A model generated the notes under the pieces. It saw only the letters and a program-made list of their open reading frames with translations. It had not been told where the DNA came from and did not search any database. Below, piece by piece: positions 1 through 11,486 of a DNA stretch of 64,000 bases (within the stretch, counting starts at the first letter, position 1; each line of letters begins with the position of its first letter). The position numbers and the translations under genes are program-made. Source of the DNA: Panagrolaimus kolymaensis. Lineage: Eukaryota > Nematoda > Chromadorea > Rhabditida > Panagrolaimidae. The stretch is from the NCBI GenBank assembly GCA_028622995.1, contig JAJQJQ010000007.1, forward strand, positions 3,720,001 through 3,784,000, written 5' to 3'.

Positions 1-665
1 AGGAATGATAATGTTGTTCTTGCATCGTCAGGCTTCTTTGGTGATGTTTTACAATTAAGACGCGTCCTTGAAGTGAGGAATTATTATTGTTTCCTTTTTT
101 GTTCTAACAACGTGTGTCTTATTTTCAGTCTCGCCTTCACAAATACCGCTTTGACTACCGCTCCGATATGACTGTTGATCTTTGCGCTGAACTTCTTTCT
201 CGTACACTTTATTATCGACGTTTCTTCCCTTATTATACTGGAGTTGTTCTTGCTGGCGTTGATGAAGATGGTTTGTTGTTTATTTTCTAAATATACTGTT
301 CTTAACATTTTATTTTTAGGCAAAGGTGCTGTATACAGTTATGATCCTATTGGTTGCATTGAACGTCTCTCTCATACTTCATCTGGTGCTGGTGAAGCTA
401 TGATTCAACCATTTTTAGACAATCAGGTAATATTCATGTTTTAAAAGAAAAAAACTAAAAGAACATTTTTTAGGTTGGACATTTCACCCTCTCTGAAAAA
501 GCTGATCGTCCAAAATTGACCATTGAACGTGCTATTGCTCTTGCTAAAGATGCTTTCAAAATGACTGCTGAACGTGAAATCTCCACAGGTGACAGTATCC
601 GTGTTATGATCACTGAAGCTGGAAAACCTATTCGCACTGTTATTGTTCAATTACGTGAAGATTAA
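1..665 (+). CDS. pbs-6: Proteasome subunit beta type-1, 3' part (truncated by window edge)
   Basis: A core beta subunit of the 20S proteasome (beta-1/PSMB1 family, non-catalytic beta6 position) that helps form the chamber for cytosolic and nuclear protein breakdown. Exons are 1-72, 129-270, 320-426 and 474-665, all GT-AG with matching phases, giving about 170 residues. The first part of the gene lies before the window. Family hallmarks are YRFDYRSDM, LCAELLSRTLYYRRFFPYY, KGAVYSYDPIGC and the C-terminal GDSIRVMITE segment. The introns are tiny (56, 49 and 47 bp), typical of this genome. An AATAAA lies about 100 bp after the stop. The gene converges on the DDAH-like gene. Identification is firm from the extended conserved blocks. 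Confidence 0.95.
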
Positions 666-762
666 TCTTTTTATTTCTATTCTCCGGTTTACCACATTGA
701 TGTTAAATGTCAAACTTTAATTATTATGTTTTATAAATTGCGTGTTCTTTGTCTTTGTGTAA

Positions 763-768
763 AATAAA
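763..768 (+). terminator. Polyadenylation signal AATAAA for the beta-1 proteasome gene
   Basis: A canonical AATAAA hexamer sits 98 bp downstream of the stop codon at 663-665. A TTTATT at 891-896 would be the equivalent signal for the converging minus-strand gene. Confidence 0.6.
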
Positions 769-906
769 TTATTTCTTTATTTGAAACAAACATGTGTGTA
801 TATAAGATTAAATTTCTAGGTTTTTGATTCTGAATTTATTTAAACTTTTTTAAACAATAAATTCTATGAACTTTGATAACAATGATAAAATTTATTATGG
901 AATAAT

Positions 907-2188
907 TTAGGACATAACACTTTTGGCACTTTTAATCTTTTTTACAAGAAGGCAGAATTTAGATAATGGATTACCAAATTTTGATAACTCTGTGGCAGTG
1001 ACACCCCATAATTCTGTTGGTCTTTCTAATAGTCCGAATTTCTAAAACAAATTGGACATGTTTATAAACTTTATTAAGATACTGTAGAATGTCTTACCAA
1101 TTCTCCCACATCCGTTCTAAATATTAAATGATTGTTCACTGAAATGCAATTAACCGCCTCTTCTTTCTCCAATGTCAAAACTTTGTAACGATGAGCGGCT
1201 TCTCGTTCCATTTTCTGCAAAATAAAAAATATTTTAAACTTATTTTTTCGAAGACTTCAAAGGCTTCCCTCAGGGATAGCATATCAATCTAACGAAAAGA
1301 AGAAGAAAAAAACGACTAACCGTTCTAATACTAATTGCTTCTTTTTCTGTTGTTGTAGTTAAAACTCCATCGGCTGCGACACTGACATAATACTTCAGCG
1401 GTAGTTTAGTACTTATCTGAATGGGAATAACGGGTAAATCTGCGAATGTTCTTCCAACAACTAAAGCTCCTTCAATATTTGTTCCATTTTTTCGAATACC
1501 AACAAATATTTCTTTTCGCGTAAATAACACATCACTGCCTTCTAAAATAACGGGTTTGCCATTTTCATTTTCTGGTGTTTCTAATATTTGCCAAGTTAAA
1601 TCTTTCAAAACTGCACGAATTTCAGGAATTCTGGATGCATTTGATTTTTTCGGTCGAGTTAATAAAGCTGTACCATTAACTACGATGGCTGCGTCATCGG
1701 GAAAAAGAGTAAAAGGTTCAGGAGAATTTTCCTCTGGTGGTAATTCGATGATATCAACGCCAGCCTAAAAATATATAGTATATTATACATAAAGAAAACA
1801 GATAATATTATAACTCAAATTTTTATAACTACTACTAAAGTAATTTTTTTTAGTAAATTGAATTACCGTAACTCTTGCTTAAACTACATACTGATTTGTA
1901 TTTTTAAATTACTTTCAACATTCAAAGGCTTAAAAGGGAATCAAGCGAAAAAGCTTTATCTTGAAAAACAAAATAAAAATGAAGCACTAAAGTTATGGTT
2001 CCAAAATAATTTCATATGAAATATTAAAAATAAAGTTCTTAAATAAATGAACTTACTTCTCTTAAAGTTTCATTTAAATCTTCTTGTTCTTTTCGAGCTG
2101 CAACTAAATCAATACTTTTCCCTAATTTCTTGTCTTCAAATTTTATTTTACTTGGAATTCTCACCACTATTGCATGAGTATATCTCAT
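907..2188 (-). CDS. DDAH-family (dimethylarginine dimethylaminohydrolase-like) protein, probable pseudoenzyme
   Basis: The DDAH family hydrolyses methylated arginines to citrulline, which relieves inhibition of nitric oxide synthase. Exons on the minus strand are 2188-2057, 1764-1321, 1214-1098 and 1041-907, giving 275 residues against about 285 in the family. Start ATG 2188 opens with MRYTHAIVVRIP. Recognisable blocks are LFPDDAAIV, TALLTRP, LEGSDVLFT (family LDGGDVLFT), KEIFVGI, AVNCISVNNH and a C-terminal SKFCLLVKK holding the nucleophilic Cys position. The family catalytic His in the H-L-K motif is Pro here (LPLKYYV, codon at 1399-1401), and the acidic partner in FVED reads FPDD. The fold therefore looks kept while the triad is broken. 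A non-hydrolytic or altered role is inference. It lies downstream of the carbonic anhydrase on the same strand. Confidence 0.8.
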
Positions 2189-3649
2189 AATCTATGTATC
2201 TACAAAAACAATACAATTATACAAATAAAAAATTGACGTCAAAAAAAAGATAAATAATTGAAACAATAACAAAAAATGGTTACTACTTTTTTTTCATCGA
2301 TAAAAAAGACAAATTCCTGTTTTTTCGCGCAATTCCAAAAGTGATTTCTTTTTCTTTCTTTTTTTCGGGTGCTATCTTGTAAAAACGAATAGGAGTTTTT
2401 CACCTTGTTTAGTCAGTGGTTGCTTTTTTCCTTTTTTAGCGGTAAGGCCCATTGGCAATGAATGAAAAAGAAAGAAGATGAAGGCGATGACGACGAGAAA
2501 AAAAAAACAACAAAAAAAAAGGTGATAGTAAAACAACGTTAAATAAGGAAATCGCAATTTAAAAAAATCTTGGAGCCAAAAAAATGAAAACGCTTGCAAC
2601 AAGAAAAAAAAACCCGAGTTAAAAAAACGATGAAGATGGAGGACACAAAAAAATTGTTGTATTGGTTGTTGTTTGTTGTTAGTGGTGTCGGTTTTTAAAA
2701 TCTGCTTAGTGGGTGCATCCATCCACTTTTCCCTTATGGCTTTGGTTTTGTTGTTGTCGTCTTTATGTCACAGCATACATATATAAGCAGCAAGCAGCAA
2801 GCAGCAAAAAATACGCGCCGTTGTTAAAAATTCTAGATGACAAACAAAAAAAGGATGAAAAAAATGGGGCTCCGCGGCAACCGCTGCTGCTACTGCTTCG
2901 TTTTTGAGGTCAACAACAACGTCGTCGTTTTCATTTTTTTCCTTGCAAACGAAGCTCTCCCATCAACAAAAAAAAAACGGGCATTGTCTCAACCGCTGCC
3001 GTCGTAACTCAGTTGCGCGTTTTCTTGCGCTTTTTTTCACATACTTTCCTGGTGGCATACATAAATGAAACATAAAATTGTTCAATAGAGTCAACATAAG
3101 CGAGAAGCTTTTCATCTTTTTTTGTTATTTGTTGTCAAAGGAAGCGTTTTTTATTTCAGAATCTTCTCTTATTTACTTAACGATGAACAAAGAAAAAATA
3201 CAAAAAAAAAAAGAAAGGTTGCTGTCAATAATGACGTTAGTGATGGAAGTGATATATAGCTGGCCAACTATGTGTGAAAGAAGTACATATGTATAAAAAA
3301 GGTAAGATTTCATAAAAAGATGATTAAAGACAATAACTTTAATTTTTGTTGTAAGATATTAAAGAGTTTGATACAATCTAAGAAACAAATATTTTAAAAC
3401 AAACATACAACAAAGTTGTGGTCATTATTGACCTAAAAACAAATTTTACTCTTCAATTATCGCCAGAACCTCTTAAAATAAGAAATTCACTTACGCAATC
3501 TTCGACAAATACAAATCTAGAGTTACTGAGATTTTTAATAAAACAAGAAAATTTATTACAATTTCTTCAAAAAAAGGGAAAGAAAGAAAAACTTTAATTT
3601 AAATTTCAAGTGGAGGATGCCGACTGCCTCTGTGTGTCAATGTGCAATT
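2189..3649. other. Intergenic, 1.46 kb, no gene seen
   Basis: This stretch separates the DDAH-like start from the carbonic anhydrase stop. It is rich in A-tracts, with a more GC-rich patch of CAA/GTT and GCAGCA-type short repeats near 2640-3030. The small frames here are low-complexity and have no family signature. It probably contains the promoter of the DDAH-like gene. Confidence 0.5.
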
Positions 3650-4957
3650 TTAAAATGCAAAGAAAAATGCAAAAATGAGAAGAATTGTAACGCCGCCGCC
3701 CAATGAAGGGGAAGATCCGCAAAGGTGAAAACGATCAAAATTGCTTGGTCGAAAAGAAATTCGTCGGCCATTTAATGGTTGAATGGGGCGAACATTATGA
3801 TCGGATGGAATTTCCATAACCTCACGAATGCGTCGTAATGAGCGTAACTGGAAACCATAGGAATTTAAAAAAAAGAAGAGGAAACAAAGAGCAATAAAAA
3901 AAGCAATAAATATTTACCTGTGTTTCAGTCATGCTTACTGGTTCAGCAAGAAGAGTCCAAATAACAGATTCTTGACAACCTGGAGTTGTGAGGGAGCCTT
4001 CATAGCGATAAAAGGATTCTGTGTTGGTGGGAAGAAGTGATCGAGGACGATATCCATGAACAATAGCTTCTTTCCCTTCTGCAACAAAAAATGTCAACTT
4101 CAGGAATTTTTTTCATGTGTTTTTTGAAATGTACATATCAAATTTAAAATCCTTAAAAACTTACTACTACTTGGAACATGCATGGTTTTAAAAGCATTAT
4201 CAAGCATCGATAAAGCAGCTGAATCAACTCCAAGAGTAATGAATACTCCAACCACCGCAACGCCATCAGACTCATGAAGAGATTCATTTAGGCTATTGCC
4301 TTCTTTAATATGGACGAAATGAACTTCAGCAGGATAGTGCAATGTCCCAAGAGTGTGTTCACTTCCATCTTCATGCCCTTGAGCCCAATGAATATGAAAT
4401 TGAACAAGTTTGTATTTATTATGAAGACCACCGCCAAAGATGTAAGGTTGATTATCGCCCCATTTATCAAATCCGCTAACAGTAACTAAATAAAGGCGAA
4501 CACTAAAGCTTTAGTTTATTTTCGTTTAAAAAAATTACTTGAGAGTCCATTATTATTAATATTAATAGCTCCAGATCGATGATAATGAACAAAATGAACT
4601 TTGCTTAAATGAACAAAATCAACATCGGCTGGTTGAATGTCAACAGGAGATTGCCGAAAACCTTCGGCACAAACTCCACCCCAAGTTTGAGGACCATCAT
4701 TTTCGGTGTATCCCCATTTAAATGAAGTATCACCACCACCAGCTTGGCCTTAAATTTAATTAATTTTTATAAATTGTTTTATGATATAAAGCTTGAAAAT
4801 AAGGGGCAAAGAAAGTTTAGTGGTAAAACACTTTTCTTAATCGAGATATGAATCATCAAAGTGTAATACACTTTTCCTTGGATCAAAGCCAACCAATTTT
4901 TTAAAACTTACTTTGAGCTAGCGAAATAGAAAATATAAAAAATAGTAAAAATTGCAT
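3650..4957 (-). CDS. Alpha-carbonic anhydrase, secreted, probable GPI anchor
   Basis: A zinc enzyme interconverting CO2 and bicarbonate. Exons on the minus strand are 4957-4912, 4748-4539, 4485-4165, 4078-3918 and 3847-3650, giving 311 residues. The N-terminus is a signal peptide ([16 protein letters not shown]). The three zinc-binding His are in QFHIHW and AEVHFVH. Also present are the GSEHTL gate motif and the SLTTPGC loop with the catalytic Thr. The usual proton-shuttle His after NNG is Leu here (NNGLS), which predicts a slower enzyme. The tail has a small-residue stretch ([10 protein letters not shown]) followed by a hydrophobic end ([13 protein letters not shown]), which looks like a GPI-attachment signal and so an outer-membrane-face enzyme. 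A splice acceptor TTTTTTAG lies 4 bases before the ATG. Confidence 0.92.
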
Positions 4958-4961
4958 TTTC

Positions 4962-4963
4962 CT
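4962..4963 (-). promoter_or_regulatory. Splice acceptor immediately upstream of carbonic anhydrase ATG
   Basis: On the minus strand, AATATTTTTTAG/GAAA is directly followed by the start codon at 4957. It can serve as a spliced-leader acceptor or as the acceptor for a non-coding first exon. A donor-bearing candidate exon lies upstream at 5277-5238. Confidence 0.5.
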
Positions 4964-6491
4964 AAAAAATATTAAAAAACGTTATTACAGCTAAGAAATA
5001 TTTCAACTAAAATAAAAGCTTTATGTTTGAATTTAAAAAAGAGATTAAAGCTTTTCCGATTTTTTTTAAATTCAAGAAGATTAAACACCACACTTTTTAC
5101 AAAATATTTTTTATATTTCCGGTATTAATATAAAATACCAAAGCATTGGCAAAGGATTTGATAATTTTTTAGAGATTTAATCCTTCCAATGTTGCCATTT
5201 TTTTTACACATGTCTGTGAGCTGCTCATGAGACTTACCGTTTGAAACTTCCGAGATCATTACTCTTGCTGCTGCCATAGCTGATTAGCTTTGGATTGCTA
5301 CCTTTCCTCCGTGAAAAGTAATCAGTCATTTTTGCCACTTTTTTCTTTAACACCTAATTTTTTCCCGTCGCCTTCCTTAACTTTAGATTTTTATGAAATC
5401 CAAACAACAGATGGTTTTTCACCATCAAAAAAAAAAACCGAAACTCTGAAGATATTTAAAAAACGTCAAAATTTTGATGCCGACAGATAAAAAATAAGCA
5501 AAAAAACTTGCTGCCATAAATTTAAAAAAGTTTTATAAATGACAAAGATCAGAAAAGACTTTAAAACAACGAAAAGCTTCTTTTTTCTCTCGCTACAAGT
5601 CATTTATCAAAACTTTTTGTTTTCGACATGCTCTTTTTTTTAAAAGCTAAAAGGTTACGACAGATAAATAAATGAAAAATTAAAGAAAAATAAGAGAGAG
5701 ATAAATAATTAACACGAACTATGACATCCTAAAAGTTAATGTAAAAGTTAACTAAATTATTAAGGAAAGAATTTCTATGAAGATTTTTAGTTTATGTTAT
5801 AATAAACCTATGCCTTTAAACCAATATAGGACATCCCTTTATTCAACTCAAAAAATATTTGGATGTAAAAAGAATTTAAGAAAGATAAACTTTGGCAGAA
5901 CAATGACACCCGGGGGAACAGAAAATGGATAAAACAAAGGATACCATCACTTAAAAAACATATTTAATCATTTGTAAACCCTTATGAAGCTTTTTATCTT
6001 TCCCTGCGAATCAAAAAAAAACATATTTAAAACCAAAAATGCGTAATTCCTTGTATTATCTGCAGTAGCATACTACTCTCGTCTTCACATTCTTTATTAG
6101 GCCTCTTTTATCCTCAAGGAATAGCTCCAGCTTACATATAAAATGACGATTCTATGGTTTAGTATCTTTCAAAGCCAATTGAACTCGCATATGTGATACT
6201 CTAACATCCTTTAACGACTTCAAACATAAAAGTGCAATCTCGTTTTTATGATTATTCAAAGCATTTCCAATCATTTTTATAGCGACTCAAAGCACATTTT
6301 TAAACATTTTTTTCAATAACAATAAAGCTTACTTTTTTCCAACGCTACTATTAAATATTTAATGAACCCAATATAATGTAAAATTAATGAAACATAATAT
6401 AAAAATATTCTCTTTTATTAATCAATTAAAGATACATTATCATTTATTTATACTTTGCAGAGATCAGTATTAAAGCTGCTTTATACGGTAA
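4964..6491. other. Intergenic, upstream of carbonic anhydrase; candidate 5' exon only
   Basis: This 1.5 kb of AT-rich sequence has one structured item: on the minus strand, 5277-5238 reads ATG GCA GCA GCA AGA ... AAC G followed by a consensus donor GTAAGT. Spliced to the acceptor at 4962 it is out of frame with the carbonic anhydrase, so it would be a 5' untranslated exon with a short upstream ORF, or a chance site. Nothing else is supportable here. Confidence 0.35.
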
Positions 6492-8005
6492 TCAGAGTCC
6501 TTCAGCAAAACGACGAAGAGTAGTTTCAGAAATGAGTGAAGCAGTTGAACATGTTGATTCGTCTTCGAGTAGTCCACGCATAAAATATCTAAAGAAAAAA
6601 AATTATGTATGAGTTAAACACTTAATTGATTTCCACTTAAAAAACAAACAAAAGCTTAAACTCTTGTTTGCACAAACAAAGCTTTCAAGCTTTTATTTGA
6701 TCTCTCATTTTCAGTGTAAGAAAACTTACCTTGTACCTTCCATCCACGAAGAAGCTAAAATAGTTTCAATTGTTGAACGATATTTCGGTGTTGGATGAAG
6801 CATTGATAAAATTAATTCTTTTGCTGGTTTAGATACTTTACGAGAAAATGGAATCTTTCTTTTTTGTTGATGTTGAACCAGAGTTTTAATATCACGATCA
6901 TCGAAAGGCATTACTCCGTTAAGCATAATATAAAGAACAACACCAGCACCCCAAATATCAACGCCATTACCACGATAAGCTTGTGAAGTCATAATTTCAT
7001 GTGCAACATATGCTCTTGAACCACAAAATGTTACAGATTCTTCGTTATCATTGAGAACTCGAGCAAATCCGAAGTCAGCTATTTTAAGATTATCATATTC
7101 ATCAAGAAGTAAGTTTTCACATTTGAGATCACGATGAATAACATTTATGGAACGAAGATACTAAATTTTAAAGGTTAAAATTTGAGGATTGAGCAAATTC
7201 GAAAAAAACCCAACCTTTAACCCTTCAATAAGTTGTCGAAAAAGGAATTGACTTTCAGGTTCATCTATTCGTTTCTTTGTTTTAATAAGTTTAAGCATAT
7301 CGCCATGTTCAGCAAGTTCTTGAATCATACAAACATAATTTTGAGTTCGAACTATCTAAAAGTTTTTTATCGTTGATTGCCATAAAAATCAAACAAACTT
7401 GATAAACTTCGACGACATTTGGATGTTTGAGCTTTTCAATAATTTGTAATTCACGAGGCATGAAACGGCGGATATATTCATTTTGTTGACGCAAATCGAT
7501 TTGTTTTACAGCAACGTTTTTGCATAAGGTTTCACTATATCCTATTTTAACCTTTGAATATGCACCTGTGCCTAAAAAAGAAGATATTAGTAAATTTGTA
7601 AAAATAAAAAATGAAGCAGTACGAGATAATGTAAAAATGGAAACAGTTTCTCTACTTTTCTCTCCTCTTGCCCTAAGGTAATCATCAGCAGATTCGCTGT
7701 TGAAAAAAAAATTTCAAACGTTAAGCTCATATAATAAATGTTAAGCTACGATCTGAATCGTTTAGATTCCTCTGTTTTTTATTTTTTATTAAAGGGAGAA
7801 GGTAGCTTCTTCCTTCAACCAGTTGAAAATAAATTTTTTGGATGTTTTCCTGATTTAATCACCCGGAAAACAAAAAAGAAAGAACAAACATACCAAGAAC
7901 ATTTTTTTTGAGGAGAACATTGTTAGTTAAAAGTTTTTCTCGAACTTTGATTGAGGCAAGACTTTCAGTTGGTTGAAGAAGCTTACGAGTGTCAGGAGCA
8001 GTCAT
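6492..8005 (-). CDS. Serine/threonine kinase, testis-specific kinase (TSSK)-like
   Basis: A single-domain protein kinase of the TSSK group (CAMK-related), a family usually expressed in sperm-forming cells. Exons on the minus strand are 8005-7894, 7571-7399, 7355-7215, 7160-6730 and 6588-6492, giving 317 residues. Visible motifs in order are the glycine loop GTGAYSKVK, VAVKQIDL with the ATP-binding Lys, RELQIIEKL with the alphaC Glu, VIHRDLKCENLLL, IADFGFAR, the activation loop ESVTFCGSRAY, VDIWGAGVVLYIMLNG and MLHPTPKYRST. All catalytic residues are present. The APE motif reads AHE. RDLKCENLLLD and GSRAY are typical of TSSKs. The short C-terminal tail has no extra domain. A male-germline role follows from family knowledge and is not shown here. 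It diverges from the astacin gene. Confidence 0.88.
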
Positions 8006-8720
8006 ATTAGAGTTCCGCCACAATCAAAGGCGGGATTTCAACGGAGAATGCCTTTCATCGACAGCAATATTTCAACGGTAAGCATTTTATTCAAATTTTT
8101 TAATCAAATGTGAAAGTTTATTTTTGGTAGCATTTTCCCATAGCTATCTATATTCATTCGTATGAATGCTTTTTTTTTACAAATTTTATGTAGATCTTTG
8201 CTTGTGTTTGGAAACAATATGCTAATCCATTTTTTAAAAAGTTATCAATAACTATTTTTAACCAACTCCCAAAATTTTTTCAAATCAATGCAAAAAAAAT
8301 TTCAACAAGATCAATCCCATCGTTCGTCTGATTTTATAAGCGATAAAGATCACCAAAAATAAAAAAAAGTGTAAATAATTATAAATCATTGGGCGAGTAA
8401 TCTTTTTAAATTATTTTGAAAAAAGTCTGCGCTCATTTTCAAAAAATAAAGTCTAAAACCATTTTGGAATTTCATGAAGGTGAAGAAAAAGATGCAGCAG
8501 CACGGCCTTGACATTCAATTTCACAAAAAAAGGAATCGGTTAATTTGATTTTTTTATCGGTTTTCCTTTCACTTCTTTGGGACATTGTCCTACTTCAAAT
8601 AATAGAAAAATTGAAATTATAAAAAGAAGGAGGAGGAAAAAACTAAAATGACCATAGAAGGCGCGAAATTTTTGGGAAAGGCATTCAACCCAAATTTTTG
8701 TCCGAAAAAAAAGTGGAGGA
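8006..8720. promoter_or_regulatory. Divergent promoter region between TSSK-like kinase and astacin
   Basis: This 0.7 kb AT-rich gap separates two divergently transcribed genes and must hold both promoters. I see A-tracts and short T-runs but no recognisable specific site and no coding exon. Confidence 0.45.
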
Positions 8721-11353
8721 ATGATTTCTTCCTCGTTGATAACAGTTATTTTTTGTCTGGGGATATTTGTAACAGAGGTAAACCGTAATATTTTTTTATT
8801 GGTTTTATAACTTTTGAAATTTTTATAGGCTCAATTTCAATTTGATCATCCAATTGCTCAAGATGCAGCTCAAGTTCAAGTTTTATTAGATGAAATTAAA
8901 ATTGAAGGAATAAAAAAATTTGGAGTTTTTGCTGATTATGTAATTTTCAATTTCTATTAATTATTTGTTAATATTTTTTGAAGTAATTTAGAATCCTCAA
9001 GAAGCCCGCGATGCCATTAGAAAGGCAACCTTTGATGATGGAACTGAAGCGGTAAATGTTTAGTAAATAAATAAATATCATTTTCAAGAATTTACAGAGT
9101 GTCAATCGCCCAGTTTTGGATTATCTCTTTGAAAATGATATAGTTTTAACCGTTCCTCAAGCTAAAGATATTTTAGAAGAGATTCGTAATTGTAAGATTT
9201 TGGTTTAAAAATATGATTCAAAAAAAGGAAACAATTTATTTGTTTGTGATGATTTAAAATAATACTTAACAAGTTGATAAAGTTTTAATTTATTTCTTCA
9301 TCTTTAGCTGATGGCCCAAAGAGAAAGCAACGTCAAGCTCAACCAGGTGAAAGATATTTTTGGAAGGATCATAGAGTTGCTTATAGCTTTAAATTCAATG
9401 ATAGTAAGCTTTTTTACAATCATATTTATTCAGTAATAATTTATAATTTAGATAAATGGCAAAATTTAATTCGTGAAGCTTTACGTCATTTAGAAGATGA
9501 AACATGCATGAGATTTTATGAAAATGCCACTGTTACCGATGCTCTTCAATTCACTCGAGCAGGTGGTTGTTGGTCTAATGTCGGTCGAGTTGGTGGAAAA
9601 CAAACTGTTTCCATTGGATATGGTTGCGATGCTGTATGTTTAACTCCACTTTGTCCTTTTATTCATAGACAAAGATTTCAGTTAGGGATTGTCGCTCATG
9701 AAACCCTTCATGCTCTTGGACTTTGGCATGAACAATCTCGATATGACAGAGATGATTACGTAAATGTTGATTTTGGATTTATTTTCCCTGGAACACAATC
9801 AAATTTTGCTAAAAGAAATCCTAAAAATAGTGATAATATGGGACAAAGATATGATTTGGGTTCAGTAATGCATTATGGAGCTAAAGCTTTTAGCACTGAT
9901 TATGCAAAGTAAGATAATCGTCATTTTGTGGAAAGGTTTAAATAGTTTTATTGAAGGAATACAATTGTAACAAAAGATGTAAATTACCAATATACAATTG
10001 GACAAAGAATTGCTGTTTCATTTAAAGATGCTCGAATGGTTAATCTTCGATATTGTACAGGTAAACCAAATTTAATTCAAACAAACATTAAATTTTGGTT
10101 GGTTAAAAATAAAATTTTAGATGTTTGTAAAAAAGAAGTTGAATGTAAAAATGGTGGATATACTGATCCAAACAATTGCAAAAGATGTAAATGTCCAAAA
10201 GGTCTCGGTGGAACATACTGCGATAAAGTTGCTTATTCACGTAGGCTTTCATCTTTCCACATCATTTTCATAATAATTTACTTTCAGCTAATGGAGTATG
10301 CAATGGTCGAGACCTTACAGCCTCTTCAAAATGGTCCCAATTTGAATCACCTAGTCTTGATGAAGGTCTTAATTGTTTTTGGAGACTTCTAGCTCCCGAA
10401 GGAGAAGCGGTTGAAATTGAAATAACTTATTCAAGTTTCCCTTGTAAAGATGCTTGCAGTAGTTTTGTTGAAGTTAAATATTTAGCTGATAAAACAACAA
10501 CGGGCGCACGACTTTGTTGTGACATACCTCAAAAAACTATCATATCTGAAGATAATTATATCGTATTGTGGCTTCGAACTGATCCTGAACTCATTCCTGG
10601 GTATCTTGGATTTAAACTCCGTTATCGTTCAGTTCCTTTAACAGCGACACCCTCGCCGGTTCCCACTACAACAACAACAACAACTGTTCGGTCTACCACA
10701 ACTGGTGAAGGAGAACCAGAATGGTCAAATTGGGGAGATTGGGGAGTTTGGTAAGCAAAATAAATACATTAAATATTAGTTATAGCATGTTTCACTATTA
10801 TTCTAGTTCGGTAAAATGTGGAGGTTGCGGAGAGAAACGACGAGTTCGAGCTTGTTATGGTGGAAATGGAATTTGTGAAGGAAAGGACAATGAAGTGGAA
10901 TATTGTGGAATGGAATCCTGCGAAAAACCAAAAGGCAAAACCACTCGATGCATTGGTCGTTTAGTGTTGCCATGTGATTTGATGGATGAACTCGATTTTG
11001 GTACCACTCATTCGGCGGATCCCTTCCAAAAACCCATAATTGAACTTTTACAAAGTTCAAAGAATGCAGAAACCCTTAAAAAAGTTCGCCGTGAAGCTTC
11101 AATCCGTGCTCGTCGTTTTGTTGATGGAAACAAACAAATGGCTGATGGAAACTTTTGTGAAAAGTAAACAGCTCTTTTTAAAAATGTTTTTCATTGATTA
11201 ACCTTAATTTTTAGACGTTTCTCATACAATTGTCCAACGTCCTTGCTAACCATTAACATTGACCGTAAAATCAACAAAGATGTTGTTCTGGATTCATGCT
11301 GCCCAGGGTGGATTCGTAATCAAGGACAATGCAAAAAACAACCTTCCAAATAA
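8721..11353 (+). CDS. Secreted astacin metalloprotease with EGF, CUB and TSP1 domains (NAS type)
   Basis: A zinc endopeptidase of the nematode astacin (NAS) family, group with EGF-CUB-TSP1 (relatives act in hatching, moulting and cuticle collagen processing). Exons are 8721-8777, 8829-8939, 8992-9051, 9098-9191, 9308-9403, 9452-9908, 9957-10060, 10121-10240, 10288-10750, 10807-11163 and 11215-11353, giving 685 residues. Order: signal peptide (1-19); prodomain ending in a KRKQR furin-type site near residue 116; astacin domain with HETLHALGLWHEQ (His 222 onward) and Met-turn SVMHYG; EGF-like module (about 327-366) with CKNGGY; CUB (about 370-485); Thr-rich linker; TSP1 (WSNWGDWGVCSVKCGGC); then about 120 residues with Cys pairs (LDSCCPGW) that match no domain I know. 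All introns keep phase. The start was chosen because it opens a clean signal peptide. Confidence 0.93.
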
Positions 11354-11407
11354 TAACAAAATAGAACACTACTTTTAGAGTTCAAAAAATTACTGATCGT
11401 CTCACCT

Positions 11408-11441
11408 TTATTTATTTATTTTTATTTATTTATTTACAATT
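11408..11441 (+). repeat. TTTA microsatellite
   Basis: A short run of TTTATTTATTTTTATTTATT units lies in the gap between the converging astacin and NAXD genes, in the probable 3' UTR. Confidence 0.7.
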
Positions 11442-11486
11442 TATAAAAATTTGATAATAATTAAAATGCATGATAATTTTAAAGCT

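Noticed and set aside
5290..5490. 66-codon plus-strand frame upstream of the carbonic anhydrase
   Set aside because: Low complexity, no splice partners and no family similarity.
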